Positions 7,816-18,151 are shown, counted from the first letter of the stretch. The stretch: DNA of 48,700 bases from an uncultured Collinsella sp. (GCA_905213265.1 CAJMHR010000013.1:1-48700); one strand, 5' to 3'. Program-made: numbers and translations. The notes: generated by a model not told the origin, from the letters alone.

Positions 7816-9021
7816 CTACTTGACCTCGATGAGCTCATACTCGCTCGTGCCCAGGCCAATCTTCTCGGCGTGCGCGATGCACACGCGCCAGTCGGTGTCG
7901 GGATGCGTGATGCAGAAGGGATCCTTGGCCTGCTTGCCCTCCAGATGCTCGTGGTTGTGCTCCATCTTGGCCGCGCTATCGGTGAGCTCGGTGTTGGGCA
8001 GCGGCTCGGATGCCATGACGGCATCGGCGCAGGCCTGGTCGATGGCGACCGGGTCGAAGCTCGCGAACATGCCGATATCGTTGACGATAGGCGTATCGTT
8101 TTCGGGATGGCAGTCGCAGTTGGGACTGATGTCCATGGCAAGCGAGATGTGGAAGCTCGGGCGGCCGTCGACGACGGCCTTGGTGTACTCGGCGATCTTG
8201 CAGTTGAGCACGTCGGCCGCGGCCTCATAACCGGGCTTGATGCAGTCCTGGTTGCATGCCGCAATGCAGCGTCCGCAGCCCACGCAGCGATCGTGGTCGA
8301 TGGCAGCCACGTGCACCGTGCGAGTAGCGCCGCTGGCAAGCTCGCGCTCGCGGGTGCCGTCGAACGAGATAGCGTTGTGCGCGCAGATCTTTTCGCAGGC
8401 ATGGCAGCCAACGCAGTGCTCGGTCGCGACGTTCGGCTTGCCGGCGGCATGCTGCTCCATCTTGCCGGCACGGCTGCCGCCTCCCATGCCCAGGTTCTTC
8501 ATGGCGCCGCCAAAACCGGCCTGCTCATGGCCCTTAAAGTGAGTGAGGCTGATCACAATGTCGGCATCCATGAGCGCCTGACCGATCTTGGCCTCGCGCA
8601 CGTACTCGCCGCCCTCGACCGGGACGAGCGCCTCGTCGGTACCCTTGAGGCCGTCGGCGATGATGATCTGGCAACCCGTAGCATACGGGGTAAAGCCGTT
8701 CTGGTAGGCGGTATCGATGTGCTCGAGTGCGTTTTTGCGGCTACCGACATAGAGCGTATTGCAGTCGGTGAGGAAGGGCTTGCCGCCCAGCTCCTTCACG
8801 ACGTCGGCGACGGCGCGGGCGTAGTTGGGGCGCAAAAAGCTCAGGTTGCCCAGCTCGCCAAAGTGAATCTTAATGGCGACGAACTTGTTCTCGAAGTCGA
8901 TCTGTTCGATACCGGCGTGACGGATGAGGCGCTTGAGCTTGTCGAGCTGGCTCTCGCGAGCATGCGTACGCAGGTTGGTGAAGTACACCTTGGCGGGTGC
9001 TGCGGGTGTAGTTGCGGTCAT
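7816..9021 (-). CDS. DUF362 family 4Fe-4S protein
   Basis: This 401-residue protein has an N-terminal DUF362 domain (about 10-200, with KIHFGE, FLTDCNTLY and a conserved HFKGHEQAGFGGAMKNLGMG block) and two [4Fe-4S] ferredoxin motifs: Cys203/206/209/213 and Cys246/249/252/256. The C-terminal DUF362 part has a histidine-rich turn (HNHEHLEG). DUF362 proteins are common in anaerobes and are presumed redox or maturation factors; no defined reaction is established. ATG at 9021 has an AGGGGA box. Two CTTTAACT direct repeats spaced 11 bp lie upstream at about 9075-9095, possibly a regulator site. Confidence 0.9.
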   Translation of the reverse strand: MTATTPAAPAKVYFTNLRTHARESQLDKLKRLIRHAGIEQIDFENKFVAIKIHFGELGNLSFLRPNYARAVADVVKELGGKPFLTDCNTLYVGSRKNALEHIDTAYQNGFTPYATGCQIIIADGLKGTDEALVPVEGGEYVREAKIGQALMDADIVISLTHFKGHEQAGFGGAMKNLGMGGGSRAGKMEQHAAGKPNVATEHCVGCHACEKICAHNAISFDGTRERELASGATRTVHVAAIDHDRCVGCGRCIAACNQDCIKPGYEAAADVLNCKIAEYTKAVVDGRPSFHISLAMDISPNCDCHPENDTPIVNDIGMFASFDPVAIDQACADAVMASEPLPNTELTDSAAKMEHNHEHLEGKQAKDPFCITHPDTDWRVCIAHAEKIGLGTSEYELIEVK

Positions 9022-9157
9022 AGATATATCCCCTCGGTCTATATGGCGTTACAGACATAGAGGATGGTACCAGTTAAAGCAGAGTTAAAGTCAAGTATGG
9101 CACCTAGTCATTGGGGACAGACTTAAATGAGTGCCTCGCCACCTGGCAGCTAGGGAC

Positions 9158-9181
9158 GCGCCGTCACGTTTGTGGCGGCGC
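9158..9181 (-). terminator. Hairpin downstream of the methyltransferase gene
   Basis: A 10-bp stem (GCGCCGTCAC/GTGGCGGCGC with one G-T pair) and a 4-nt loop, about 87 nt beyond the methyltransferase stop. There is no clear T-run, so the role is uncertain. Confidence 0.35.
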
Positions 9182-9186
9182 GCCTT

Positions 9187-9264
9187 GGTTTGGTGGCGCG
9201 TTCTGGCGTGGCCACAATCTGGTTTGATGGCGTGCCCTGGCGTGACGGAGCGTCCTGGCGTGGA
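9187..9264. repeat. Degenerate 26-bp direct repeats
   Basis: Copies at 9187-9212 and 9221-9246 share GGTTTGnTGGCG and CTGGCGTG; a partial third copy (GCGTCCTGGCGTGG) follows to 9264. They fill the gap after the methyltransferase gene. No function is known. Confidence 0.55.
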
Positions 9265-9267
9265 CCA

Positions 9268-9912
9268 CTAGCCCTTTTGCGCGACCAGATGCGCGCGGAA
9301 TCCCTTCTGTGCCTCGAGCTTGAGCGGGGTGAGCCCGGATTCCTCGACGAGCGCGCGTAGCTCGGACAGCTTGAGGATGCGCACGTCGCCATGGCCCAAG
9401 AGGCGTGCCAGCGGTAGCTCGATGTTGTTCATGAGCCAGACCGCGACATCGTTCGAGGTGTAGTCGCGAAGGACCAGTCGCCCGCCGGGCCGAAGGACGC
9501 GTGCCACCTCGGCGAAAAACCTCTCCGGATGCGGGTAGTGATGGAAGCTGTTAGAGCAGAGCACGGCGTCGAAGCTCCGGGGCTCGAAGGGCAGTGCCTC
9601 CGCGTCTCCGACGACAAAGCTGACGTTATCGAGCTGCTTTGCCCGGGCGACGTCGATCATCCCGGGTGTGAGATCGAGTCCAGTCAAGTGCTTGCTGGGG
9701 TACCGGGCGTGGAGCAGTTCTAGGACAGCTCCGGTTCCACAGCCCACGTCGAGCGCGTCCTCGAACGGTTCGAGCTCAAGCTCCTCGAGCATTTGCGGAT
9801 AGTCGTCCTTGCACATCTCGTAAATGCCGGCATGGCCGGATTCGTAGACCTTTGCCGCCTCGGTGAACTCCTTGATGGAGAGCTGCTTGAGCTCCTCTGC
9901 CGATCTTGCCAT
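9268..9912 (-). CDS. Class I SAM-dependent methyltransferase
   Basis: The 214-residue protein is a UbiE/Methyltransf_11-type enzyme. Motif I is ALDVGCGTG (53-61), followed by TGLDLTPGMI, VVGDAEALPF (motif II region), a SNSFHHYPHP segment and VLRPGGRLVL. Such enzymes transfer a methyl group from S-adenosylmethionine to small molecules; the substrate cannot be told. ATG at 9912 has a strong AGAAGGAG box; an in-frame extension upstream is basic and unlikely to be translated. It lies downstream of the MacB-type ABC genes on the same strand, but a terminator at 9983-10017 separates them. Confidence 0.85.
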   Translation of the reverse strand: MARSAEELKQLSIKEFTEAAKVYESGHAGIYEMCKDDYPQMLEELELEPFEDALDVGCGTGAVLELLHARYPSKHLTGLDLTPGMIDVARAKQLDNVSFVVGDAEALPFEPRSFDAVLCSNSFHHYPHPERFFAEVARVLRPGGRLVLRDYTSNDVAVWLMNNIELPLARLLGHGDVRILKLSELRALVEESGLTPLKLEAQKGFRAHLVAQKG

Positions 9913-9982
9913 GGGTCTCCTTCTGTTCGGGGAAGTCTGACGTTGCGCGCGTTTGCCCACGTCAGGCCTGGCGGGCAAATAA

Positions 9983-10017
9983 CGCGGGGGCACCCTTCCT
10001 TCGGTTCGTGCCCCGCG
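9983..10017 (-). terminator. Terminator of the MacB/FtsX-type ABC operon
   Basis: CGCGGGGGCAC/GTGCCCCGCG arms with one bulge, followed on the minus strand by a TTATTT tail, 14 nt after the permease stop. Confidence 0.65.
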
Positions 10018-10030
10018 TGCGGGCGGTTCT

Positions 10031-12697
10031 CTATTCCTGGACCTTCAGCGCCTCGGAGAGGCTCACGCGCTTGATGGAGCGCGTGTGCAGCAGCGCCACG
10101 ACCAGGTAGGTCGCAAAGCCAATGCCGGCGCATGCAACCATGGACCAAGCGGGCACGTAGATCTCGATATTGCCGTTGTAGGCGAGCAGCATCGAGCGGA
10201 AGATGGCCGTGAGTGAGCCAATAATGACCGGCAGGCTCAGCACGAGCGACGCCACCACGCACAGTGTGATCGAGCGGATGTATAGATGCGAGATCTCGCC
10301 ATCGCGATAGCCAAAGACCTTCATGTAGCTGATCGAACGGGCGCTGTGGTCGATCACAGCCTTGGTCAGCAGGTACATAAACAGCAGGAAGATGAACACC
10401 GCGAGCCCGATCATCATTCCGATCATTTTGCTCATCATGCCGATGAACTGGTCGCCCACGGCCCGCATGTCGTCGGGCGTGGTGTCGCCGGCAAAGTAAC
10501 GAGCATCGAGGTCGAGCTTCTCGTCGCTCACATAGCCGTTAAAGTAGGCGGCGTCGTTGCCGAACAGCTCGTTAAAGTCGTCGATACTCATATAGATATT
10601 CATGTCCGACTTGGAGCCCCAGGCACAGTCCTTGCCCGCGTACTCAAGGGAATAATGCTCCCCCTCGTACTTGTCGATGAGCGTGACCTTCTGGCCCTCG
10701 CTCCAGCCAAACTTGTCGAGCAGGCCGCCGCCAAAGACGACGCGCCCATCGCCAACGTTGAGGTCTTTCCAATAGCGCGAATCGGGCGAGATGCCGTAGA
10801 CGGAAATCGTCTCCTCGCCATTACCATCGCCGCGGTCGTATTGCAGCTGGTAAACGGCATATTTCTCGGTCTGCGCAATCTTGTCTGCACCGTTATCGGT
10901 CGTGTTAACCGGGTGAATGTCGTCGTTGTCAGTGTCGATCTTAGAGGCCTTGTCGATCAGGTCGATAGCCTCGTCGCGGTCGCAGCCGAGGGCATCGGCA
11001 AGGTCATCGAGGCGCGCATAAAGCGCATCCTTCTTGTCCTGGACCTTGGCAAGCGCATCCTGCGCTGCGGCCAGGCTCTCGGCAGACGGAGCGCTGGTCG
11101 CGGCATCGGCTGCTGTCTGCGCCGCATCGGCCGCGTCGTCAAGCTCGTCATCGGCATCCTGAGCGGCGGAAAGCAGCGCGCCGTCAACCGACTGCAAGCG
11201 CTCGAGTGCCGACCACTGCTCGCGCTCCTCGGCAGTGCCCTCGAGCTCCAGCGGCGCCTTGAGCGTGTACTGGTGCTCGGCGACCAGGCTTGTCTCGAGG
11301 TTGTCCGCATAGTGCGTCATCGTGGGCAGAATCGCCAGGCCAAAGAGCAGTAGCAGCGAGGCAAACGCGATGCCCACGAAGAGCGTGGCGAAGTTGCCCA
11401 GATTGCGCAGGAAGATACGCAGGCGGAAGCGGGAAACAAAACCCATGCGCTCCGGCAGCTGCAAGCCGCGCTTGGTGCCCGATTTGCCGCTCGCCTCGTG
11501 ACGAAGGAACTGCAACGGCGTCTTGCCCATCTTGCGAAGCAGACCCACCAGCGTGATGAGGATGAGCGCGGCGGCGGGAACCACGGCGCACTTCACAAAG
11601 ATCTCCCAGCTCCAGTACACCTGGAAGGGAGGCAGGCTGTACGAGCCGTAATAAAGGCTGCGCATGGGCTCGGTAAAGAACACAACGCCGAGCGCAGTGC
11701 CCAAAAGCGCCGCGACCACGCCCACGATAGCGGGAAGCGCAAGGTAGTGCAGCACGATCTCGCGTCGACGATAGCCGCTGGCGAGCAACGTGCCGATGAT
11801 GGCGCTCTCCTCCTCGATGGTGGCGTCGGTAAGGACCACAAAGACAAACGCCATGATCACGATGATGATGTCGAGCAGCGTCATCCACATCATGGAGTCG
11901 CCGTCCACGTCATCGCGCGCATAGCCAATGCCCTGGTTGGAATCGGTGTCGATCAGATCGTCCACGCGCGCATCGGCGTCGGTCAGCGCCTCGACCATAT
12001 CTTGCTCGGCGTCAATGCGGTCCGCGGTGGGGAGGTCGCGATCGGTAAAGGTGAAGGAGTAGGTGTAGGCGGGTGCGCCGCCGGCATCCTCGAGCGCGGC
12101 AAAGCCGGCATCGGTGACCTCGGCCACGCCGTACGTGATGGTGTTCACCGTAAAGTCCGAATTGTTGAGGAACAATGCCTGGCTATCGGGCTGGGTCATG
12201 ATGCCGCAGATGGTGTAGGCGCGACCCTCAAGCTCGACCTTATCGCCCATGGACAGGTTATTATTGGTGGCGAAGACACGGTCGATTGCCACCTCGTCTT
12301 CCGTCTTGGGCTCCTTGCCCTCACAGTAGGACGCGATATCGACCTTGGTGCGGTGCGCATAGGTGCGTAGTGTGCGCTTGGTGCCGTCGTCGCCGAACGC
12401 CTTTTTGATGATGGCGTCGATGGAGAAATTCTTGTAGAGCGTGACGCCGCCGACGTCGTCGGCCGCGTCCTCGGCGGCCTTGAGCTGCTCGTCGGCAGCC
12501 TCGAAGGAGGTGGTCACGCGGCCGTCCTCAATCGTGTAGTCGTCGCGCATGTCGTCGATAAGGCAACCGATGGAATGCGCGGCGAGCAAAAAGCCCGAGG
12601 TAAGGGCGATGCTTCCGCACATAAGCAAAAAGATGCCCAGGTACTTGCCGATATTGCGGCGCAGCTCGCGCGGGAGACGTTTTGCGAGAGGTGTCAT
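10031..12697 (-). CDS. ABC transporter permease, FtsX family
   Basis: This 888-residue permease has an N-terminal membrane helix (about 15-38), a large extracytoplasmic region, a first FtsX block of three helices (about 265-385), a fourth helix near 420-445, a second long extracytoplasmic region and a final three-helix FtsX block (from about 760). This is the two-FtsX-domain layout of MacB/BceB-like exporters. The second outer region contains an Ala/Asp-rich stretch (about 480-570) predicted to be coiled coil. Such systems move peptides or lipids out of the membrane, often in antimicrobial resistance. ATG at 12697 lies 8 nt after the ATPase stop; a TTG at 12712 overlaps that stop and is less likely. 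Confidence 0.88.
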   Translation of the reverse strand: MTPLAKRLPRELRRNIGKYLGIFLLMCGSIALTSGFLLAAHSIGCLIDDMRDDYTIEDGRVTTSFEAADEQLKAAEDAADDVGGVTLYKNFSIDAIIKKAFGDDGTKRTLRTYAHRTKVDIASYCEGKEPKTEDEVAIDRVFATNNNLSMGDKVELEGRAYTICGIMTQPDSQALFLNNSDFTVNTITYGVAEVTDAGFAALEDAGGAPAYTYSFTFTDRDLPTADRIDAEQDMVEALTDADARVDDLIDTDSNQGIGYARDDVDGDSMMWMTLLDIIIVIMAFVFVVLTDATIEEESAIIGTLLASGYRRREIVLHYLALPAIVGVVAALLGTALGVVFFTEPMRSLYYGSYSLPPFQVYWSWEIFVKCAVVPAAALILITLVGLLRKMGKTPLQFLRHEASGKSGTKRGLQLPERMGFVSRFRLRIFLRNLGNFATLFVGIAFASLLLLFGLAILPTMTHYADNLETSLVAEHQYTLKAPLELEGTAEEREQWSALERLQSVDGALLSAAQDADDELDDAADAAQTAADAATSAPSAESLAAAQDALAKVQDKKDALYARLDDLADALGCDRDEAIDLIDKASKIDTDNDDIHPVNTTDNGADKIAQTEKYAVYQLQYDRGDGNGEETISVYGISPDSRYWKDLNVGDGRVVFGGGLLDKFGWSEGQKVTLIDKYEGEHYSLEYAGKDCAWGSKSDMNIYMSIDDFNELFGNDAAYFNGYVSDEKLDLDARYFAGDTTPDDMRAVGDQFIGMMSKMIGMMIGLAVFIFLLFMYLLTKAVIDHSARSISYMKVFGYRDGEISHLYIRSITLCVVASLVLSLPVIIGSLTAIFRSMLLAYNGNIEIYVPAWSMVACAGIGFATYLVVALLHTRSIKRVSLSEALKVQE

Positions 12698-12705
12698 GGC
12701 GCCGC

Positions 12706-13419
<714 letters not shown>

Positions 13420-13446
13420 GGTATCCCCCATTGTTAGCCTCGTACT

Positions 13447-13471
13447 ACTTTATGAACGTAATAGTAAACCT
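13447..13471 (-). promoter_or_regulatory. Operator-like dyad upstream of the MacB-type ABC operon
   Basis: TACTA...TAGTA half-sites with an AT-rich centre (GTTTACTATTACG opposite GTACTACTTTATG), about 30-55 bp before the ATPase start. It has the look of a TetR/MarR-type site; no such regulator gene is nearby. Confidence 0.4.
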
Positions 13472-13512
13472 TGGCGAACTATTTTGGGGCGAGGCCTAGG
13501 ATTTATTTCAGA

Positions 13513-14718
13513 CTAGGCGCGGGATTTGGCGCGTGAGAGGGCCAGGCCTACGGCGGCAATGGCGGCGGCGAAGAGCACAGTGACGCCCAGGTCGCAGGCG
13601 ATGTCGCCCAGCACGGTGGACGTCAGGTCCGCGGCGAGCGCCTTGCCGATCGCGTCGTTCACCCAAAACGTCGGCACAAAATGCGCCACGGTCTGCACGG
13701 CCGAGCCCATGAGCGACAGCGGCATCCAGGCGCCACCCAAAAACGTCATGAGCATGCCAAGCAGGTTGCCCACACCGTTGAGCAGCTCCTCGCGCGCGCC
13801 CAGGCTCGAAAGCGCAAAGCCAACGGCCAGAGGCGTGCACGCCAGGGCAAACGTCGCCGCCAACGCCAGGCACACGCGACCCACGCCGACCTCGGCGACC
13901 GCGCCGGCAAAGCCCACGACGCCCATCATGCTCGACACAAACCAGATGCAGACGGTAAGCACGGCGGCGGCCACAAACACGGCGAGCGAACGCCGGCGCT
14001 CGGAGATTGGGCCGGCCTCCATGCGGCGCACGCGCTCGGGCTCGCTCATGCCCGAGAACACCAGCCCTACCGACACGATGACCGACGAGATGATCGCGTA
14101 CGCGCCAAAGTTGAAGTACGACTCGAGTGTGGCGGCGGCAGTCGAGTCGACCTTGACCTGCTCAATCTCGACCTCCGCGCGCTTTGCGGCGGCATGCTCG
14201 GCGGCCTTGGCGACGCTGCCGTTAGAGGCGGCAGGCTCTAGGGCCGCCGCAGCGCCCGCGAGCGAGATCCAGCGCGAGGCCTCGGCAGACGAAAGCGCCG
14301 CCGCCATGGTGCCGGAGCCGTAGGTCACGTCGAGCTTGGGCAGGGCCTCCCCCGCGCGGGCAGCCGCGACCAGGTCGTCCTCAAACCCCTCCGGGATAAA
14401 GAACACGCAGTCGGCGCTGCCCTTGGCGCTGTCGCTCTTGGAGAGCGCGTCCGCAAGATCGTATGTATCGTCGCCGATGCCCATGACCAGCTCAAAACGC
14501 GAACCCAGATGCTTGGTAAGCGCACGCGAAAGGTCGCTGTCGTCGCGGTCGACCACGATCACGTTGGCGTCGTAGGGCTTGTACTCGGTGAGCTGCGACG
14601 AGTTCCAGCTCACCGAGGCCGCGATGAATACGCCCATGAGCGAGATGAACACCGTATAGATGAGCAGGTAGAACGGGTGCGCGAACGCCATGCGAAGCGC
14701 AGTCTTAAAGGTGCTCAT
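13513..14718 (-). CDS. ABC-2 type transporter permease (second permease, LnrN-like)
   Basis: The 401-residue protein has one N-terminal membrane helix (about 15-40), a long extracytoplasmic region (about 45-200) and five to six C-terminal helices, the layout of ABC-2 permeases with a large outer domain. It overlaps the end of the preceding permease gene by 14 nt and has its own GGAAGGAG box, 5 nt before ATG at 14718. With the adjacent ATPase and the first permease it forms one exporter. By gene order it corresponds to LnrN of the linearmycin-resistance type; the exported compound is unknown. Confidence 0.85.
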   Translation of the reverse strand: MSTFKTALRMAFAHPFYLLIYTVFISLMGVFIAASVSWNSSQLTEYKPYDANVIVVDRDDSDLSRALTKHLGSRFELVMGIGDDTYDLADALSKSDSAKGSADCVFFIPEGFEDDLVAAARAGEALPKLDVTYGSGTMAAALSSAEASRWISLAGAAAALEPAASNGSVAKAAEHAAAKRAEVEIEQVKVDSTAAATLESYFNFGAYAIISSVIVSVGLVFSGMSEPERVRRMEAGPISERRRSLAVFVAAAVLTVCIWFVSSMMGVVGFAGAVAEVGVGRVCLALAATFALACTPLAVGFALSSLGAREELLNGVGNLLGMLMTFLGGAWMPLSLMGSAVQTVAHFVPTFWVNDAIGKALAADLTSTVLGDIACDLGVTVLFAAAIAAVGLALSRAKSRA

Positions 14719-15892
14719 AGCGGCTCCTTCCAAAGATCAGCGTGGCGGCGGCAACGAACAGCAGCGCCATAAGGACCAGCGCGCCGGCGCGAACGGCAAA
14801 GGGACCCAGGTCCTCAAAGAAATACAGGCGGTTGAACATGTCGCAGATGAGCTTGACAGGGTTGAACCAGCACTCGGCCGGGCAGGCGCGGGCGACGTCG
14901 TCGGCAAGCGCCATCGCCGGCTCGCCGTAGAGGCCGGCGAACAGGGCGCACGTGGTAGCAAAGCCCGTGAGGATGCCCGACTTGGACGCCTTGCCGCCCT
15001 TAACGGGAAGCGTGCCCACAAAGAGCCCCAAGCCCGTGGCGGCAAGCGCGGAAGCGGCGCCGCCCACCAAACACAGTCCCTCGCGCCCGCCAAAGTCGAC
15101 GCCCACGACCAGGCGCACGTAGCCGATCGTGATCGTCATCGAGGCGAAGGAGACCAGCCACGAGCCGACAAAAATGCCGGCCAGCGACGCCGTCTTGGAA
15201 AGGCCGCCCACGCAGCGGCGTGCGCCAAGGCCCGACAGATTGAGCTGCAGATCGACGACGCTCAAGGCGGCAAACTCGGCAGACATCATCGCGACCAGGC
15301 CAAAAAGCGCGTAATAGTAGATGACCGTGCCATCGGGCGTAGCGCGCGTCAGGCTTACGCGGCGGGTGTCGCCCTCGAGCGACAGGGCGCGCGCAACCGC
15401 CTCGGGGTCGGCGAGCGCCGCCGGGTTGTCCTGGACAATCTGGGACATGAGCTCGGCATTTTGCGTATACGAGCTCGCCACCGTCTCAAGGATGCTGCGG
15501 TCGGTGAGCACCGACGACGCACGAGAGCTGTCATAGCTCGAAAGCAACGTGAGTTTGGGCGTGCCCACATCGTCGACCGTATAGATGCCCGCGACCTCGC
15601 CGGCCTTGAGCGCACGGTTCGCATCGACTGCGTCGTCGCACTCGTGAATCTCGAGCAGTTGGTCGTCGCCTTCCTTGGCAAACGACGTCGCCACGTCCTT
15701 AAAGGTCGAAGCGTCCCAGGCCTCGTCCGTCACGATGGCAACCGGCACCGGATCGATCTTGCCGTCGGAGCTGAGGTTCGCAAACATAAATATGAACATC
15801 GTGGAAAGCGCGACGGGAAAGACCGCGCCCCAAACCCACGTGCTCGGCCGGCGCAGCAGCGTCTTGACCGTAATGATAATGGTATTGAACAT
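14705..15892 (-). CDS. ABC-2 type transporter permease (first permease, LnrM-like)
   Basis: The 395-residue protein starts MFNTIIITVKTLLRRPSTWV, has one N-terminal helix, an outer domain to about 205 and six C-terminal membrane helices. This is the ABC-2 layout shared with its neighbour, so the two likely pair as a heterodimer. ATG at 15892 lies 8 nt beyond the ATPase stop; the reading frame continues upstream only by overlap with that gene. The ribosome site (GGGGCAG) is weak, consistent with coupling to the upstream gene. Confidence 0.85.
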   Translation of the reverse strand: MFNTIIITVKTLLRRPSTWVWGAVFPVALSTMFIFMFANLSSDGKIDPVPVAIVTDEAWDASTFKDVATSFAKEGDDQLLEIHECDDAVDANRALKAGEVAGIYTVDDVGTPKLTLLSSYDSSRASSVLTDRSILETVASSYTQNAELMSQIVQDNPAALADPEAVARALSLEGDTRRVSLTRATPDGTVIYYYALFGLVAMMSAEFAALSVVDLQLNLSGLGARRCVGGLSKTASLAGIFVGSWLVSFASMTITIGYVRLVVGVDFGGREGLCLVGGAASALAATGLGLFVGTLPVKGGKASKSGILTGFATTCALFAGLYGEPAMALADDVARACPAECWFNPVKLICDMFNRLYFFEDLGPFAVRAGALVLMALLFVAAATLIFGRSRYEHL

Positions 15893-15900
15893 GGCTGCCC

Positions 15901-16839
15901 CTAGTCGCGCAGCTCGCGGCCGGTGATCTCGAGGAACACGTCGTTGAGGGTCGGCGGCTCGCTCCACACGCGGCCGAGTGCCACGTCGGCGGCACGCAGC
16001 GTGTCGAGGATGTCGACCAGATTGTGCGGGCTCGCTTCGCAGGTGCAGACGAGCTCGCCGCCGGACAGCTCAACCGAAAGCACGTGCTCGAGGGCGCGCA
16101 GCCGCTCGACCGTGGCGGTCTCGACGGCGCCGACCTCGACCGTCACGCGCTCGCCCATCTGAATCATGCGCTTGAGCTCGTCGTTGGTGCCCTGCGCCAG
16201 CACGCGGCCGCCGTCCATGATCATGATGCGGCTGCAGATCTGCTCGACTTCCTCCATGTAATGGCTGGTATACACCACCGTGGCACCCTCATCGCGCAGG
16301 CGACAGATGCCCTCCAGGATGGCGTTGCGGCTCTGCGGGTCGACCGCCACCGTGGGCTCGTCAAAGAAGATGAGCTCAGGCTTGTGCGCGATGCCGCAGG
16401 CGATGTTGAGGCGACGCGCCAGGCCGCCCGAGAGCTTGCCAGGGCGGAACTTAGCAAAGTCGCCCAGCCCGACAAAGTCGATCGCCTCGTCTACCAGCGC
16501 GCGACGGCGCTTGCGGTCGCTAACGTAAAGGCTGCAGAAATAGTCGATGTTCTCGCGCACCGTGAGCTCGTCGAACACCGCAACTTGCTGTGGGACCACG
16601 CCGATGCGGCGCTTGAGGTCGTAGCGCGTGGGCGTCATGGGTTCACCGAACAGCTCGATGGTGCCTTTGTCGTAGGCGAGCAGCTGCAGAATGCAGTTGA
16701 TGGACGTGGTCTTGCCCGAGCCGTTGGGGCCCAGCAGGCCAAAGATCTCGCCGGGGGCGATGCTCAGATTAAAGTGGTCGAGCGCGATAAGATCGTCGTA
16801 GCGCTTGACGAGATTTTCGACGTGGACGATGTCTGTCAT
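15901..16839 (-). CDS. ABC transporter ATP-binding protein (LnrL-like)
   Basis: The 312-residue ATPase has Walker A GPNGSGKTT (37-45), Q-loop VVPQQVAVF, signature LSGGLARR, Walker B LIFFDEPTVAVDP and H-loop VYTSHYMEE. A C-terminal domain of about 90 residues follows, as in ABC-2 drug and antibiotic exporters. It is the first gene of an operon with two ABC-2 permeases. It lies divergent from a DesK-like kinase and NarL-like regulator. That five-gene set matches the organisation of Bacillus LnrJK-LnrLMN, which senses and expels polyene and lipid-active antibiotics. ATG at 16839 has an AAGGG box. Confidence 0.9.
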   Translation of the reverse strand: MTDIVHVENLVKRYDDLIALDHFNLSIAPGEIFGLLGPNGSGKTTSINCILQLLAYDKGTIELFGEPMTPTRYDLKRRIGVVPQQVAVFDELTVRENIDYFCSLYVSDRKRRRALVDEAIDFVGLGDFAKFRPGKLSGGLARRLNIACGIAHKPELIFFDEPTVAVDPQSRNAILEGICRLRDEGATVVYTSHYMEEVEQICSRIMIMDGGRVLAQGTNDELKRMIQMGERVTVEVGAVETATVERLRALEHVLSVELSGGELVCTCEASPHNLVDILDTLRAADVALGRVWSEPPTLNDVFLEITGRELRD

Positions 16840-16993
16840 GAGGCGGCCCTTCTGTTGATTGCGGCCCGGTACGATTGCATCATCGCAGGAACCGCCGGCG
16901 CGCACCAGTGAGCTTTGTCACGAGTGCGGCGGGGGCGGGCGGGAGGAATGTCACGGTTGCGGCACCCGAGCAATCGTCGCGCGCGCCATCGCG

Positions 16994-17006
16994 TACAATA
17001 CCCGTA
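16994..17006 (+). promoter_or_regulatory. -10 box of a probable leaderless kinase transcript
   Basis: TACAAT at 16994-16999 ends 6 nt before the ATG at 17006, so transcription should begin at or next to the start codon. No ribosome binding site precedes that ATG. The -35 is not recognisable. Confidence 0.5.
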
Positions 17007-18151
17007 TGAACAGGCTATTCGACAAATCGATCGTGCTGGCGTGCTGCATCGCGGCCGCTCTGGGCCTTGCTGTGGACGCTCGCTTGGTCGCGGCGTTTTG
17101 TCTTGGCGTCGTAGTCGCCTCGCTTACGGAAATTGCGCAAGGCGAACGTGCCCGCCGCGCCGGTGAGGCCGCGAGCTACGCTTACATTATGGTGGCCGTC
17201 TTTGTGCCGTCGTTTGTGCCGTTTGCGCCCCTCGCCTTCTATGACATCGCGCGATACGTGCGCCGTGAGCACGCCTGGGTCGCGCTGGGCGCCGGCGCCA
17301 TCTTTGTCTGCGCACTCGTCGCATATGCCCACGCCGGCGCGCTTCCCACCCGCACGCTGCTGTTGACCGCCATCCTTTCGATCGCTGCCACCTTGTTGTC
17401 ACTACGCACCGCCCAGCTGGAGCGCGAGCAGGAGCGCATGCGTCGCACCCGCGACGAGCTGCAGGAACGAGCCCTCGCGCTCGAGGCGCGCAACCGCGAT
17501 CTTGCCGACCGCCAGGACTACGAAGTCGAGCTCGCGACGCTCGCCGAGCGCGCCCGCATCGCGCGCGAGATCCACGATAACGTGGGCCACCAGCTCACGC
17601 GCGCCTCGCTGCAAACCGAGGCCCTACGCGTGGTCCACGCCAACGAGCCCAGGATTGCCGCCGACTTTGCCGACGTCAAACGCACGGTTGACGAGGCGCT
17701 CCAGCTCGTACGCACCAGCGTCCACTCCCTCAACGACAACGCCGTCGACCTCTCCGTACAGCTCGATTGCATCGTTGAAGGCGCACGCTCGGACGGCGGC
17801 CCGCAGGTTGAGCTTGAAGTTTTGGCCGAGCATGCGCCCGCAAATGTCGCCAACTGCTTTGCGGCGGTCCTGCGCGAGGCGCTTTCCAACGCCATGCGCC
17901 ACGCCCATGCCAAAACCATTACCGTGCGGTGCATGGAGCATCCGTCGTTTTACCAGCTCATCGTTACCGATGATGGCGTGGACGCGACCCCGGCGAGCAG
18001 CAGCAACGTCGCAGAAGGCATGGGGCTCGCCTCCATGCGCGAGCGCGTCGAGGCGCTTGGCGGCACCTTCACCGCCGGTCCGCGTGCCGGCGCCGGCGGC
18101 TGGCGCGTGTTTGCCACCGTTCCCAAACCGCAAGGAGATGAGGGCCGATGA
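17006..18151 (+). CDS. DesK/NarX-type sensor histidine kinase (LnrJ-like)
   Basis: The 381-residue kinase has four to five N-terminal membrane helices (about 8-135), a coiled linker (about 137-180), a HisKA_3 dimerisation domain with the phospho-acceptor His190 in REIHDNVGHQL, and an HATPase_c domain (N-box EALSNAMRHA 291-300, GMGLASMRERV G-box about 338-348). It probably senses membrane-active compounds within the bilayer, as LnrJ does. The regulator gene starts within its stop codon (ATGA), so they are translated together. The ATG at 17006 has no ribosome site and follows a -10 box by 6 nt, suggesting a leaderless mRNA. An upstream in-frame extension is cysteine-rich and not convincing. Confidence 0.88.
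   Translation: MNRLFDKSIVLACCIAAALGLAVDARLVAAFCLGVVVASLTEIAQGERARRAGEAASYAYIMVAVFVPSFVPFAPLAFYDIARYVRREHAWVALGAGAIFVCALVAYAHAGALPTRTLLLTAILSIAATLLSLRTAQLEREQERMRRTRDELQERALALEARNRDLADRQDYEVELATLAERARIAREIHDNVGHQLTRASLQTEALRVVHANEPRIAADFADVKRTVDEALQLVRTSVHSLNDNAVDLSVQLDCIVEGARSDGGPQVELEVLAEHAPANVANCFAAVLREALSNAMRHAHAKTITVRCMEHPSFYQLIVTDDGVDATPASSSNVAEGMGLASMRERVEALGGTFTAGPRAGAGGWRVFATVPKPQGDEGR

Noticed and set aside
16859..17005. N-terminal extension of the sensor kinase
   Set aside because: The extension is Cys/Gly-rich without a ribosome site and would cross the -10 box of the kinase promoter.
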